Part shown: piece by piece, positions 45,697 to 57,471 of the stretch
Numbering within the stretch: position 1 is the first letter of the stretch
How the letters are laid out: every line of letters begins with the position of its first letter
Source of the DNA: Melieria omissa
Lineage: Eukaryota > Arthropoda > Insecta > Diptera > Ulidiidae
DNA length: 64,000 nucleotides
Assembly (NCBI GenBank): GCA_963971225.1
Contig: OZ020269.1
Span: 90,788,783 to 90,852,782, forward strand
Direction of reading: 5' to 3'
Translations under genes and position numbers: made by a program
The notes under the pieces: model-generated
Told to the model about the DNA's origin: nothing
Seen by the model: the letters and a program-made list of their open reading frames with translations, nothing else
Databases searched by the model: none

Positions 45697-47188
45697 CAGT
45701 GTAATCTGGGTGGAGTGAACCCCCGATGGTACGAACACCCCGATAGAGTGAACATCAAAATTTTTACATTGAGTACTCTATAGAGTGAACAATTCTCAAT
45801 CTCTTTAGAGTGAACACAATTTAAATATGTAAATTACTTCAAAATTTAAAACTGTAACGACAAATTCAAAAAGGGGAATGGGGGAAAAGGGGATGTTTGA
45901 CGTACACGAATATTAATCGTTTTTGTGTCTATACTTTTGAAGTGATAACTGTTTAAGCAAAAATGGACCCAAAAAAGCGAAAGTACTTATCTTTAAAAGA
46001 AAAGTTCAATATAGTGGAAAAAATCGGAAAAGGTGTTAATGTTACTGTTTTGGCGAAACAATATGGCGTTGCAAAGTCTACAATATGAGGCATTAAGAAA
46101 AACAAAAAAACAATTTCGAAAGTTACTGCCAACCAGAATTTCGTGCTGTTGAAGAGAAAAACTCTTAAAAAAGGCGAATATCCGCGTATGGAAAAGGCAT
46201 TGTACAATTGGTTTGTGCGGCAGCGCCAGACAAATTTTCCTGTCAGTGGAGATATGCTTAAAGAAAAATCAACGAAATTCCATGCTGATATTTATGAAAA
46301 GGATGGCGGTTTTAATGCCAGTTGTGGATGGCTAGCTGGATTTAAATCACGCTATGGAATTCGTCTTTTAAAAGTGTGCGGCGATAAATTGTCTTCAGAT
46401 AGCCCGGCTGTTGAACCATTTAAACAAAAACTCAATAGTACGATTTGTGAGCTACAACTTTGTAAAAGCCAAATTTACAACGCGGGCGAGAGTGGGCTAT
46501 TTTGGAAGATGCTACCCGAAAGAACGTATGTAACTAGTGCAGAAAAAACGGCTCCAGGCAGGAAATTAGAAAAAGCCAGAGTTACATTTCTTGCGTGCAT
46601 TAACGCAAGTCCACATTCCGGTGGACAACCGACACTCAAAAAATGCATGGATGATAGCAGAAATTTTTAAAGACTGGTTCCATAAGTGTTTTGTTCCAGA
46701 GGTAAGATATATACTCGTAAGTACGTAATGGTGCATCCAAATTTCAAAAAATATTGGTTGCAGGTAAAAAACTATTTACAGGAGGGTGTTTACAAGAAGG
46801 GTTGCCAACAATAGCTATTCTGCTGCTGGGTAACGCCCCATGCCATCCTCCAGAAAGTGACTTGAAAACCAGCGATGCCTCAATATTCGCAATTTATATG
46901 CCGCCTAATGTTACACATCTTATCCAACGTATGGACCAAAATGTTATCCGCATAACAAAATTGTTCTACAGGAAACATCTGTTGGCATTAGCAGTGGGAA
47001 AAGGTGACATTTCAGAGTTCTTAAACAATTTAACATTTGAGTTGTGACACTGTTGTTGTGCGTGTGCGATATGTAACTTATTATTAATGCAATAAAAGAA
47101 CAGAAAAACTCAATCTGGATATAGTGAACAATCTGGATTCTATGAACTGGCTTTGCATTAATTAGTTCACTCCACCCAGATTACACTG
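45697..47188 (+). mobile_element. pogo/Tigger-like element, complete ends, dead transposase
   Basis: Perfect 24-bp terminal inverted repeats (45697-45720 and 47165-47188, starting CAGTGTAATCTGG) are flanked by TA at 45695-45696 and 47189-47190. The coding region from 45963 (MDPKKRKYLSLKEKFNIVEK) is a psq-type helix-turn-helix, stopped by TGA at about 46086 in place of an expected Trp or Arg. A CENP-B-type DNA-binding domain follows (ALYNWFVRQRQ, GWLAGFKSRYGI). In the DDE region NAGESGLFWKMLPE has Gly where NADE is usual, LLLGNAPCHPP has Gly where LLLDN is usual, and RMDQNV keeps the third Asp region. A frameshift lies near 46670-46750. Confidence 0.93.
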
Positions 47189-47204
47189 TATTTCTTTCTT
47201 TCTG

Positions 47205-47545
47205 CTTTAAATTTTATATTTTTGCTAAATTTTTATAGAGAGAAGTATTTAAATCTTTATGTTTTTATTTTTTTTTTAATTTAACTAATTAAAATAAGAT
47301 GAAGAAAGACAAGAATAAGTCTACAAAGCAAACTGGGAAAAAATCATTCTAGTTAATAAAAGTCAAAAAGCGTTAAATTTTTGCATATATTTCTCACAAA
47401 GTGCTTTAAAATATATTTGTTTCTAGATTTTTATATATATATTTATTTTCATAAAACTAATTAAGAAAAGATGAAGAAAGAAAAGAATATGTGGACAAAG
47501 TAGCAAACTAGGGAAAAATTATACTAATTAATAAAAGTAAAAAAT
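47205..47545. repeat. Direct tandem duplication, about 170-bp unit
   Basis: AAGATGAAGAAAGACAAGAATA (47297; first 20 bases diagnostic) recurs as AAGATGAAGAAAGAAAAGAA at about 47468. Both are preceded by a TTTTTATA..TTTATTTT segment and followed by GGGAAAAA..AGTTAATAAAAGT. AT-rich, no ORF. Confidence 0.7.
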
Positions 47546-47549
47546 TGTT

Positions 47550-49290
47550 AATTTAGTTGAAGAATAAGTTTAATTTTGTTGTATGAAAAAACTATAAAAC
47601 AACCAATAATACAGCAGCAGCCTTCACTAACAATATTCAAGCAACAATACAACAACTATAATAAGTCATTAAATAACTAAAACAACCAATCTGCAAATAT
47701 TTGTGCCTAAAACAAAATTGACTCCCTCACTTTGGCCAGCAGACCTCAACTACATTCACAGTTCGCTGCTCGTTCGCTGCTCTGCGCTATGGTTTTTGTT
47801 TTCATATAATTTTCAAATGATTATCGCCACCGACACGCCCCCCCCCCACTGTCAACTTGATCACAGTAAACGAAAGCCGCAAATAGTTTTGGAAATTAAC
47901 TGCTAATGATGTTGCAGTGAACGTATTAACAAAAACTGCTGGCAAAGAGTACAAATAATAAATACACAACAACAACGAGAACAACAAAAGGAGAGAGTTT
48001 ACAATAACCACAAAGAGTAAAGAAAAATAAGTAATTCCCAGTCTTTGGGTAAACACGCACATTCTCTCACTCTCTCTCTCACACACACACACATATAAAC
48101 ACATTCAACAATCAAGATAGAGCCACAGCTTATTTATTATAAATTATTTCCTTCCAAATGACTTCCTTCCGCTTTGCGCCCAGTCGTGATACCGATGCCC
48201 AGGCGCTCATTACCCAAACGCAGCAGCGCCAACTGCCAACTCAATTCAAGCACACACACACACACACACACACTCACGCGGAAGTCAGCATGCATACAAC
48301 TCGATTATCGTTGGGCAACTCCTTCTTTTGTTTGCTTTTGGCCTGCTGGCCATTGTATACTCGCACTTATCCTTACATCTTTATGCCTATAAATTGCTTT
48401 AGCCGTCACAAACAAACACACAAAAACTATACACGCACACACCCGCACACACATAGAAGCAAAAGCATAAACGCCTCAGCAACACACAACACACAATGTG
48501 CCTCGGCTATTTTATTTGTTAAGGAATTCAATTTTACTTTTTTCCGCTCCTGCCCCCTTCACATTGCCTTCATTGCCCATGTTTGTCGATGCCACGTTCC
48601 CTCGCATCCACTTGCGCTCACATTTTCCACATTTCCGCTTCCGCTTTCATTTGCTGATAACTGTGGTCCAGATTTGGTCTCAGTGTTTGTGGTTATTTTT
48701 GTTGTTGTTGCTAGTATACAGTTGCGGTTGCTCGCTGTGATTGGCTTTGTGCGTGTTCGAGTCACTGTTGCGGCCACATTATCTTCTGTCACATTTTGTA
48801 TGATTTTTCTATATCACTGCGCCTGATTGTCTGTCGTGCTCTTCATGCCTTCATTGTGTTCGTATATGTGTTTGTGTGTGTGTGTGTATTTAAGTGTAAA
48901 TGTGTGTGTGTCAGTGCTCGTGTGTTTGTGTGCTGAAAATGATTAATGGACTGCAGCGAAGACAAATGGCAACGGCTTAATGCCAAAAACTGTGCAACTG
49001 TTGGTTGAAAAAAAGTTCTCTTGAAATTATTTCTGGTCAAAAAGTTTGTTGGTTTCATACAAAACTTTGTGCAAGGTTTCTTAAATAATTTTTTGGTCAA
49101 TCTATACTAAATTAATTATAATTAATTGAATGGAATTATTTGAGAGAAGGGTTAAAGTGAACAGTCAAAATCAGCCTACAAGTATGCTTGAAAGAATTAA
49201 CACAACAACAGTTGACTTCTTATGTGAAATAAAGTTGAGTCAAGTTAAAGCATTTCAGTTGGTTATTTGTGACTTTACATGTTTCACAGT
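47550..49290. other. Intronic sequence, microsatellites
   Basis: (AC)n at 48249-48274 and CT/CA repeats at 48063-48095; TG-rich 48868-48912. A 222-codon plus ORF (48158-48826) covers the AC tract and Phe/Leu/Val-rich sequence with no domain; judged spurious. Confidence 0.55.
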
Positions 49291-49299
49291 TTTTTGGGC

Positions 49300-49830
49300 A
49301 AGTGATGTCAGCAGAAGCTGTTTAGATAAAATGAAGCAGAAGCTGTGGAGATGGGGAAGAAGTAGAAATGATAGAACACTTCCTGTTCCATTGCATAGTT
49401 CTGCAGGAACGCCGACTCAGTACCCTGAAGTCAAAATTCCTGACGGACCTTGCTAAAGGGGTAGAAGTCAAAGTCTCGTTTCTGCTCTCCTTAATGAAGT
49501 CCCGGATTGAGACTGTTGGTAGGTTAGGTTATGGTGGCTGCCTCTGTAAGAGACAAACTTGGGGCCTATTGTGAAGTCCATTGTGATTCTGAGACTGTTG
49601 GTAAGTCCTAAATAAAAATTATTGGCCATTTCGGCCCTCGTTCCCTTGGGTCAAGATTTCCAACGGACCTGGCTAGAAATCTGGGACTTGCTCTCCTTCA
49701 TTAAGAGCTCAAACTCGTTTACTCCATATTGAGACTGTTGGTTAGTTCCAGAGAAAAGTTATTGGCCACTTCGTCTGCCGAGTAAATGCGGTCTGTGTCA
49801 CACACAGCCTCCCCTACCTGACCTAATCTC
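49300..49830 (+). mobile_element. Degenerate LINE ORF2 tail, partly duplicated
   Basis: A frame near 49325-49500 reads KLWRWGRSRNDR in one frame and EEVEMIEHFLFHCIVLQERR in another, the zinc-knuckle and tail segment seen at 28320-28530. The 3' untranslated portion appears twice: GAGACTGTTGGTAGGTTAGG (49508) with GCCTATTGTGAAG, then again from about 49610 ending CTCCCCTACCTGACCTAAT at about 49826. The 5' limit is unclear; AGCAGAAGCTGT is repeated at 49311 and 49335. No target duplication found. Confidence 0.7.
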
Positions 49831-49834
49831 TGGG

Positions 49835-51965
49835 TCTTCTCTAGACTCTAGTCTCCAAGACTCTCTACCTACTTCGAAAGTAAAGAATTTAATGGCTATA
49901 TTTCTATATCTCAGGAAAATATGATTAAAGAACTTTTCAAGAAGTACAATACGACACAATGCTGCAAATAAAGTACACCTTTGGATACGGAGCAACCTTG
50001 CATACTTTTAGGGGGCATGGTAATTTTGCAAGAATTATCGCAGGAACGGTTCGGGACGATGCTGGAATGTTCGGAAACAAGTTGCGCTCCGGGCAAACAA
50101 GTACAAAGGGCAGCTAGAAATGGCGCCGCAAGTCTAACTATGACAAGCAATAGTGTTACAAGGATACGAAAAGTGAAGTAAAAGTAAAATGACTTTGGAA
50201 AATTATAGACAAGTGACTACAGTGTTAAAATTATTTAACCGTAGATCGAACTTCAAAAAAATTAAGGAATCCTATCGTATATATACAAAGGAGGGAATTA
50301 AAAACTTTTCAATTTTCTCAAGACCTCTTTTTAAAAAAAAGTGTGAAAGATGGTTTTAAACAAGCACAATCCCAACACAAAGTCACAAACAATGGTTAAA
50401 TTAATTATATCCTGAAAAAAGTTATAATAAAACAAAAAACCAAATGTATTATTTTTGATAAAAAGCTCGATCTACGGATAAGGAAGTTTAGTGAGTTTTG
50501 CTTTGGCACAATCCAGTGATACGAACTACGCCTGCGTTGGCCAACAGAACTAATTTTCTTTAGATAATTTTAAAAAACTATTGGTACATTTTTCTTCCCC
50601 ACAATCCATTGATATGAACTACGAATGCATTGGCCTGCAGAACTTATGTTCATAAGATTATTTTTTCGTTTAGATTAAAAGAAAACTATTAACTTTTTAG
50701 ACTGCAACTTATTCATTTTCCTTCCCTTCATTCCTTCTTCGCCACAATTCAGTGATACGAACTACCAACGAGCCAACGTAGACGGCTTGTAGAACAAAAT
50801 TTCGTAAGATTATTTAAAAAAAAACTACTAAAAAACTACTAAACTAAACTATCTTTCATCCTTTCCTTCCACTTCTTTTGCTCCCACTTGTCAGTTCTCC
50901 TTTTGCAGTTTTCCTCTACTTCGCAAGCATGCAAAATCGCAGTAGCCTTAACAAATGTTGCACTGTATTTCTGAACGCTTATCAACATTCAATGCAACAA
51001 ATGAAACTCTCCCTTTCTCCTCTCGCTTACTGCTCGAAATTGTAACCCAGAAGTCATATCAATTGCAATTCACGTAATTACATCAGGACGTGAGTACGCG
51101 CTTTGGCTCCAGCTGCCAGCTGTGAATTCAACTTTCTATACTCGTTTATTAGTGTGTGTGTGTGTGTGCGTGGTTGGGTTAAATCTATAGTATGCATTAG
51201 TATGAGTGTAAATGTGTTTTGTATATTAAATTGAGCGTGCGAATGCGTTCTGACTTTATAATTTTAATGCAAATTGGACGACACTACTACAACAATTAAT
51301 AACTACGAGCAATAAGGACAACAAATTTAATATTATAAATGAACAAAATATAAAATAATTAAATTGAGAGAGAGAGAAGAGACATTGCATTAAATATTAA
51401 ATAGAATAAATAATAATTACAACAATTTTAGAAAACATAAAAAAGACGACAATGTCGCTGATAACACAAAAAAGAGAAATAAATGTAAGAATTACCCTTC
51501 GGCGAACTATGCAACTAAAAAATTATCCTAAAAAACAACAACAAAATAATGTTTCAGAGACGAGAAATAGAAGATAGAAATTTCAAGTAACAATACGTTT
51601 GTATTAAAATTATTGTTAGCAAAATACAGTAAAAGATTTCCATTGGTGCCGGTTCTTGGCCTTCGCCGACTTCAGTTGATTTCAAAATAAAGTCTTATCA
51701 ACGTGAAAGAATTTTGAGTAGGGACTTATGTGACAAGAACCTTTGTACTGCTCTCCTCTCAGAGAGCCCAGGGGATTCCATTCCCACGCCTTTCTGCTAT
51801 GAAAGTTCTCTGGCTTTCGAAGTGTACGTCCTATCCATTACCACTTTCTCTACTTCACTTCTTGGTGAAAAGATTTTTGCACGCACCGCCTTAAAAGTTC
51901 ATCGTTGGAGATCCAGCTATCAGGCCACTCTAAGATTTCTGGAAGGCTTCTGTTGACAAACGCTT
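49835..51965. other. Intronic sequence with a small irregular repeat
   Basis: No gene recognised. (GT)n at 51151-51168 and a GA run at 51366-51379. The repeat at 50500-50830 is listed separately. The 80-codon ORF at 51714-51956 matches nothing. Confidence 0.5.
50500..50830. repeat. Three irregular copies of a CACAATCCAGTGATACGAAC motif
   Basis: CACAAT(C/T)CA(G/T)TGATA(C/T)GAACTAC occurs at about 50507, 50600 and 50743, each followed by a GCATTGGCC-like segment and CAGAACTNAT. Spacing is irregular (93 and 143 bp). Unknown origin. Confidence 0.65.
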
Positions 51966-51970
51966 CTAGA

Positions 51971-52393
51971 TTACTTTAAATTTCCTTGAAAACACATTCC
52001 TAGAATAAGGTAAACTTTAGATTCATAGTTAGTATGAAAAGAACCATAAACTATTTTAATGCGACGACACTTGTCTTCCACTTTATCCAAAATAAGCTTA
52101 ACTAAATTTTGTTCCGAGTCTTCAGATTCTTTGGAAGAATACGTGGTAGAGGAACGGACAAATGAATGACTAAATTGATGGCACCGCTGATTTTGATCAC
52201 AAATAGTGGCGCACACAAGGAGTAGGTGCCATTTCGCTGGGACGGATTCAGAAAAATGTTTTGAGAGGGTGGTTTCAAGAAGTAATTCTTGAATATTCAT
52301 CAAATGCCAAAAATGCTTGTTAATTTGTATGAAGTTCTTAGTCGATCCTAATATTTCGGGGGGTTTAAACCCCCTTCCCCCCTGAATTCGCAT
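51971..52393 (-). CDS. Unrecognised 140-codon ORF
   Basis: An uninterrupted minus-strand frame reading GFKPPEILGSTKNF, then HLLLVCATICDQNQR and SSTTYSSKESEDSEQN, ending MCFQGNLK. It is not simple-repeat derived, unlike most frames of this length nearby. It lies just downstream of the LINE remnant at 52400-54360. The sequence at its start (CCCCCTTCCCCCCTGAATTCG at 52369, 20 bases diagnostic) resembles 59520-59545. It may be part of an unclassified mobile element. I recognise no domain and cannot exclude chance. Confidence 0.25.
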   Translation of the reverse strand: MRIQGGRGFKPPEILGSTKNFIQINKHFWHLMNIQELLLETTLSKHFSESVPAKWHLLLVCATICDQNQRCHQFSHSFVRSSTTYSSKESEDSEQNLVKLILDKVEDKCRRIKIVYGSFHTNYESKVYLILGMCFQGNLK

Positions 52394-52399
52394 CGAAAG

Positions 52400-54360
52400 T
52401 GATGTCGTTACAACAGCGATACGAACGAGAGCGACATCTGAGACAAAATCTACCTCGCGACGTAATGCGGGTTAGTGGTCCCGCGGGGACGATGGGGGGT
52501 TGGTTTTTAGCCGGTAAGAATCCGGCATGCTGGGCTGGAACTCAGTATCTTCCGAAGGTTTCCACTTGCGACAGAAGAAAAAGGTCTGTTTTGTAGGATA
52601 AAAGACCCCAAATATCTGTTTCATACACACATTTGAGGAGACCAGTATGGTTCAATGGTGTTGGATTTAGAAGTTGTATGCGGAACCTTTCTTCTTTTTT
52701 TCACTTGTCGGAACAGTCTAAGAAGCGCAACATTTACACGTCCATTGTACTTCGACTTGATGTGACCTCCAGAGAAATCTATTTATATCCTGAGGTGCCA
52801 AGGAGTCCCTTCTCAACACACCGGTGTCAAACCTTATTCGGGCGTACGCGGGGTCGTCAACCCACCGAACTGCTTGTTGTCCCTTCTGCATAGTGACAGA
52901 AGAAACTGTGAGCATTTACCAGTGTTGACAGGAAGCATAAGATTTGTCTACCTGCAGCCGCTCTCAGCCTGCCATGTTCGCCCCCGACAGTGGCTTTGAT
53001 GGCCGCAGATGGGAGAGCCAGAACAGGCTCAGGGCCTCAGAGCCTATTCTAGAGGTCTCGTTACCCGCAATTCCTGTGTGACCCAGGACCCAAGTAAGCG
53101 TCAGGCTTTTATGTCTGCCAACATAGTTTAGCCTGAATTGCAGCACTTGACTATCGTAGAGGCGGTTAAAGACACTACAGACTCAGATAGATCTGCCAGT
53201 GCATCTGGTCTCCACAACAAATTTCAAGTATGGCATGCACCTCTGCCTGAAACACAGATGCGTGCGAGCCTAGGGCAAAGAATCGTCGAGGTCCAGTTGA
53301 TTCGACGAAGATATCAGAGCCAGAACCCTGTTATATTCCGTTCTGGAATCATCCAGTTCATTCTTAGGCTCTGATCATACAGTCATACCGCTTTTTTCTA
53401 TGACGGTTGAAGTCAAGGTTAGAATCAAGGAGTCCGGAGTCAAGGGGCATGGACATGACCGAAGGGTCAATGTCGATGTCAACACTATTATTTAGTCTTG
53501 GGATTACCTCGAGGGCTTCTTCTTGCTCGAAAACAGAGAGTCTGTGCATCCAAGCCACCGATACGTAGAAGATGATGGGTATTTTCATAGCCGTATAAAT
53601 CCAGAGGGACTTGCTAGGGGAAAGACCCCATGTTTTTCCAAAGACACCTTTGCAATGCCAGTAACCCGATAGTGCTTTTGATGTCTCGTGCTCACGTGAT
53701 GTCCACGTGCTATTTCCAAAGAAGTTTGTTATCTTAGAGAACTCCCAGATATTTGACCTTCTAGGGACCCCTTGATTGGAGGCAAGATAACTCTATCAAG
53801 CTTCCTCTAGCGATGGGCTGGAAGTAGTCGGGAAGGCTCCCGCACAACATAAGGCCACAGTATGCTGCAGTTTGAACAAGATTCTCCTGACCCCTGCTAG
53901 AGAAAGTCTGCTCATCCAGACCACCGATGCGTAGGAGATGATGGGTCTTACCCCACGTTTTTCCAAAGACACCTTTGCTCTGCCAGAAAGCCAACAGTGT
54001 TTTTGATGTTTTTAGTTCCACGTACTATTTCCAAAGAAGCTTGTCATCTTAGATAATTCCTAAATATTTGACTTCTTCGGATAGTGACTCCCTTGAGTGT
54101 AGGCAATATGACTCTATCAATCTTCCTCAAGCTATGGGTTAATATTAGTCGGGAAGGCTTCCGTACAACACATGAATACAGTATTGCAGTTTAAACAATA
54201 TTCTCCTGACCCCTGCTAAAGAGAGTCTGCTCACCCAGACCACCGATGCGTAGGAGATGTTGGGTCATCTTAGATAACTCTTAGATATTTGACCTCTGTG
54301 GATAGTTGGATAGTGACTCCCTTGAGTGCAGGCAAGATGACTCTATGAAGCTTTCTCCTT
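52400..54360 (-). mobile_element. R1-like LINE remnant (RT thumb, RNase H, 3' end)
   Basis: Reading right to left: reverse-transcriptase C-terminal motifs (VKYLG-like frame near 54040, ELKTSKTLLAFWQSKGVFGK at 54020-53960, then GLMLCGSLP) and a connecting segment (AWMHRLSVFEQEEALEVI near 53550). Then RNase H motifs follow (LTLTWVLGHTGIAGNETSRI, 53098-53040, with VPGH reading VLGH) and GC-rich 3' untranslated sequence to about 52400. Many stops and frameshifts. The thumb region is duplicated (separate entry). Endonuclease and RT palm are missing. Confidence 0.75.
53525..54360 (-). repeat. Internal tandem duplication of a LINE segment, 2.5 copies
   Basis: CCGAT(A/G)CGTAG(A/G)AGATG(A/T)TGGG occurs at 53558, 53924 and 54243 (spacings 366 and 319 bp). 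Each is preceded by GAGAGTCTG..CATCCA and followed by CCACGTTTTTCCAAAGACACC (where present) and ATATTTGACCT. All copies lie within the reverse-transcriptase thumb coding region of the LINE remnant. Unequal recombination after insertion, or insertion of an already rearranged copy, is inferred. Confidence 0.8.
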
Positions 54361-54364
54361 CCTC

Positions 54365-56345
54365 CTTAAGCCTATTCGCACTACCTCAGGTGTCAATCAT
54401 ATCCAAAAATAATATATGGTTAGCTTGGGTTCAAGTGGCCGCCTTCTATTGTAAATGACTCCCAACTCCCTGAATTACTACTCTGAAAACCACGAAGATT
54501 TCAATATAAACCTGACTGTATCTCTGATTCACACTGAAAATAGCTCAATCAAACTGGTAAAGTATGGTAAGCCAAGAAACAATAATACGTACAACAACAA
54601 CAATTCGACTGAACAAACATTTCCATTGCTACAAATGACGCCATCACTACAATGGCAAAAACAACAACAATAACAGCAATAACAATACAATTATTTTATA
54701 ATCACATCCGATAACACTATTAAGCTCCTGCATACATAACCACTCACGCACATACACGCACACACACACACTCAACCACACCAACCACTGCCGATTGCCA
54801 GCTCAGCAAATAGGCAGCGATCGTTGCAATGCGCCAATGGCCAAACAAACAAAGCACAAGTTAGCAGCAAAGTTTTATAGTTACAACAGCGACAACAAAA
54901 CAACGTTGTACATATTGCAATGTGTCCTTGTTTTGTCCTTTCGTATGTATGTGTGTGTGTGTTTGTGCGAGTGTGGTGGGTGGTTCGTGTGGCTTGTTCG
55001 CATTTGTCTTTGCACGGACGCGCGTGCAGTGCATTAAAATGTTCCTGTGCGCTAATGCAATATGCAACGTCACCGCCCCCTACCCTCTCGCCATCCATTC
55101 CTCACTGCGTCACGCACTTTGCTCTTCGCGCTTTTCACCCGATGACAGTGCAGCCGCTTCCGCGCACGCCGCGTCGTAATGGCGGAAATTATTTAGCGGC
55201 CAATTGGGCAACAAGTAAAACATGCAGCAGTGAAAGGGTCGTCCAGGGGGGCGGGGGGGGTGCGTCCGTCTTCGAGGAAGTGCACAATAGCACTGGGCCG
55301 GAATATTGGCAATTTGCAAATTTGGGTGTGAAATCATGTTTGAAATTTAATTGAGCGCGAAAATGTGCATTGCGTTGTTATTGTTGTTGTTGCAATTGCG
55401 CGTTTTTGCCGTGTAGCCGCCGCCTTGTATTATTGTCCCTGTAATTGTTATTGTTGGGCAGTTAAAATTGCAATTGCAAATTGTGTTATGCGCAGCTGGC
55501 GAAGAAAATTGCACAACCAGCCGATTTGGTGGGTGCGAGATATTGAAATTTGTTCGAGTGGAATTGAGAATCAAGTAGAGTGGGATGGGCATCTATACAA
55601 CTGTAAAAGTTTAAGAGTTTTATGTGATGTGTATTGGGGGTTGAAACACCCCAAATATTTGTTTGTTAGAAGCATTTTGCGTTGCAAATATGGTTTCGAG
55701 TGGTATTGGGCTCAAAATTTGTGTACAAAATAGCAATCAAAGAAATTCTGAGTGCGTCACTGGCAGACGATATTCTCGTATCTGTTTGTAATAAATTTCT
55801 ACATTAACTTTTGTCATTGGATGTCAGCTTTGATATTAAAGAAATTATTGTTTCAATGTTTATTATTTGACCTTCAAAACAATTCGGTATGAATTTGGCA
55901 TAACAAAGATGATTTTGATGATTGAAGGTTTGAAAATGCAAAATTTTAATGGTTCTAAGTCATTTGAAGAATGTAATCGAAAAAATTAAGAAAAATAATG
56001 CAAATTTTAACTGATTCTATAGCTTTTATAAGCTATAAGTTAAAGTATAGTTTCTCACATATTTTTATTAATTTAAATACTTTCATATCACTTAATAAAT
56101 TTGTAACGTTCAAAAGTTCAAGTTCAGACTTTGCATTACATGTTTCTTTTGAATCTCTTATTTTTACTCATTTTAAAGTGAAGTACTGTGAAGTTCAAGT
56201 TTTAGATTTTTACTCTACAACTCAATCGATACTCCTCATTTCAGAAATTTTTTGGCCCTTTAAAATTCTTAGTTTTTTTTTTGTTTCTTTCAACAGTTTT
56301 TTTCACTGATTCTGGAGCCTAAATCAATTTCTAACCTTTCATCCT
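54365..56345. other. Intronic sequence without recognised genes
   Basis: AAC runs at 54580-54600 and 54655-54690, CA repeats at 54750-54772, TG at 54945-54966, a G run at 55243-55260 and GTT near 55376-55393. ORFs up to 144 codons match nothing. Confidence 0.55.
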
Positions 56346-56360
56346 AAGCTTCTTGCGTTA

Positions 56361-57116
56361 GGTTAGGTTAAGTTAGGTAGGGAAGCGTGTGTGCGGCAGG
56401 ACCGCATTTCCACTCGGAGGCCAGAATGGCCCATTGTAGGGTTTCAGATTCCTATGGTGTTCTGGAGCCAACCAATAGTCTCAATCAAGGGGAAAACCGG
56501 TTCGACCTCTTAATGAAGGAGAGCCGATTCGAGATTTCGACTTTCGCCGCGTAAGCCAGGTCTTTCAGGAACCTTGACCCCAAGATGCGGAGTCGGCGTT
56601 CCTGCAGAGGCGCGCAGTGGTACAGGAAGTGTTGTATTGTTTCTACTTCTTCTTCATCTCCACAGCTACGGAAGACATCACCGGACAAGAGGCGCCATTT
56701 GGTAAGCATAGATCCAATAGCACAGTGTCCGGTGATGACTTCAACGAGCTGTCGAATGGAGGTACGACTCAGGGACAGTACGAATCGTGTTTTCGTCAAG
56801 GATAGGGAGGACCACAGTATCCGGCAGGTGCCGCAGTCGGTCCTGGTACGCCATGGCGACTCAATTTCCGTTTTGGTCAACCTGTCAATAGACATGTACA
56901 GAGCAGATATCGGAGGAAACACAGAGGTATCCACTTCGGTGGCAGACAAGGCGACCCTTTTTTTGCCATCTCCTCCGCTGCTTTGTGCCCTACCACTCCT
57001 GAGTGGCCCGGAACCCAACAGAGAGTGACGTGGTGGTGCCCAATGCCTTGAAGTGCGGTACGACACCTCTGCACTACCTTTGATTGAGTTTGCGCTGTTG
57101 TTGTTGTGATTTTAGT
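56361..57116 (-). mobile_element. 5'-truncated LINE: RNase H end, zinc knuckle and 3' tail
   Basis: A perfect 11-bp target duplication (TTCTTGCGTTA at 56350-56360 and 57117-57127) flanks it. The minus strand encodes the RNase H C-terminal motif VTLCWVPGHSGVVGHKAAEE (57025-56965), then in another frame LSRTSIRQLVEVITGHCAIG and FRSCGDEEEVETIQHFLYHC to SFIKRSNRFSP, ending near 56485. The 3' tail reads CCCTACCTAACTTAACCTAA. Same family as 28239-28636 and longer at the 5' side. One frameshift separates the RNase H and knuckle segments. Confidence 0.9.
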
Positions 57117-57471
57117 TTCTTGCGTTACTTTTGTATAAAACTGTTTTTATGACCTTTGAACTTTTCAAGGTTTTCTTCTGATACTTTTATTTTCCAATGA
57201 TTCTTTAGTCTTTAAAAGATCAAGTTCTAGTCCAAAAGGAGGTATAGGCATGAAACAAGAGATCATTCTCAGTAATCTGGCGTACTCTGTTTTTAATTTT
57301 CTGATCCGATGTCCTTTTAAGAGGACTTGTTTTAGTTAGTTAATTAAGAGTTTTAAGAACAACCACATTTCAAACTTTTTTTTTTAATATTTGCTGAAGT
57401 GCACTGACAATTATTTGGATATGAAATAAAAAAGGAAACTTGTTGCACAAATTAGAAATAATTAATAATAA

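Noticed and set aside
48158..48826. 222-codon plus ORF
   Set aside because: Spans an (AC)n tract and low-complexity pyrimidine sequence with no recognisable domain or splice signals.
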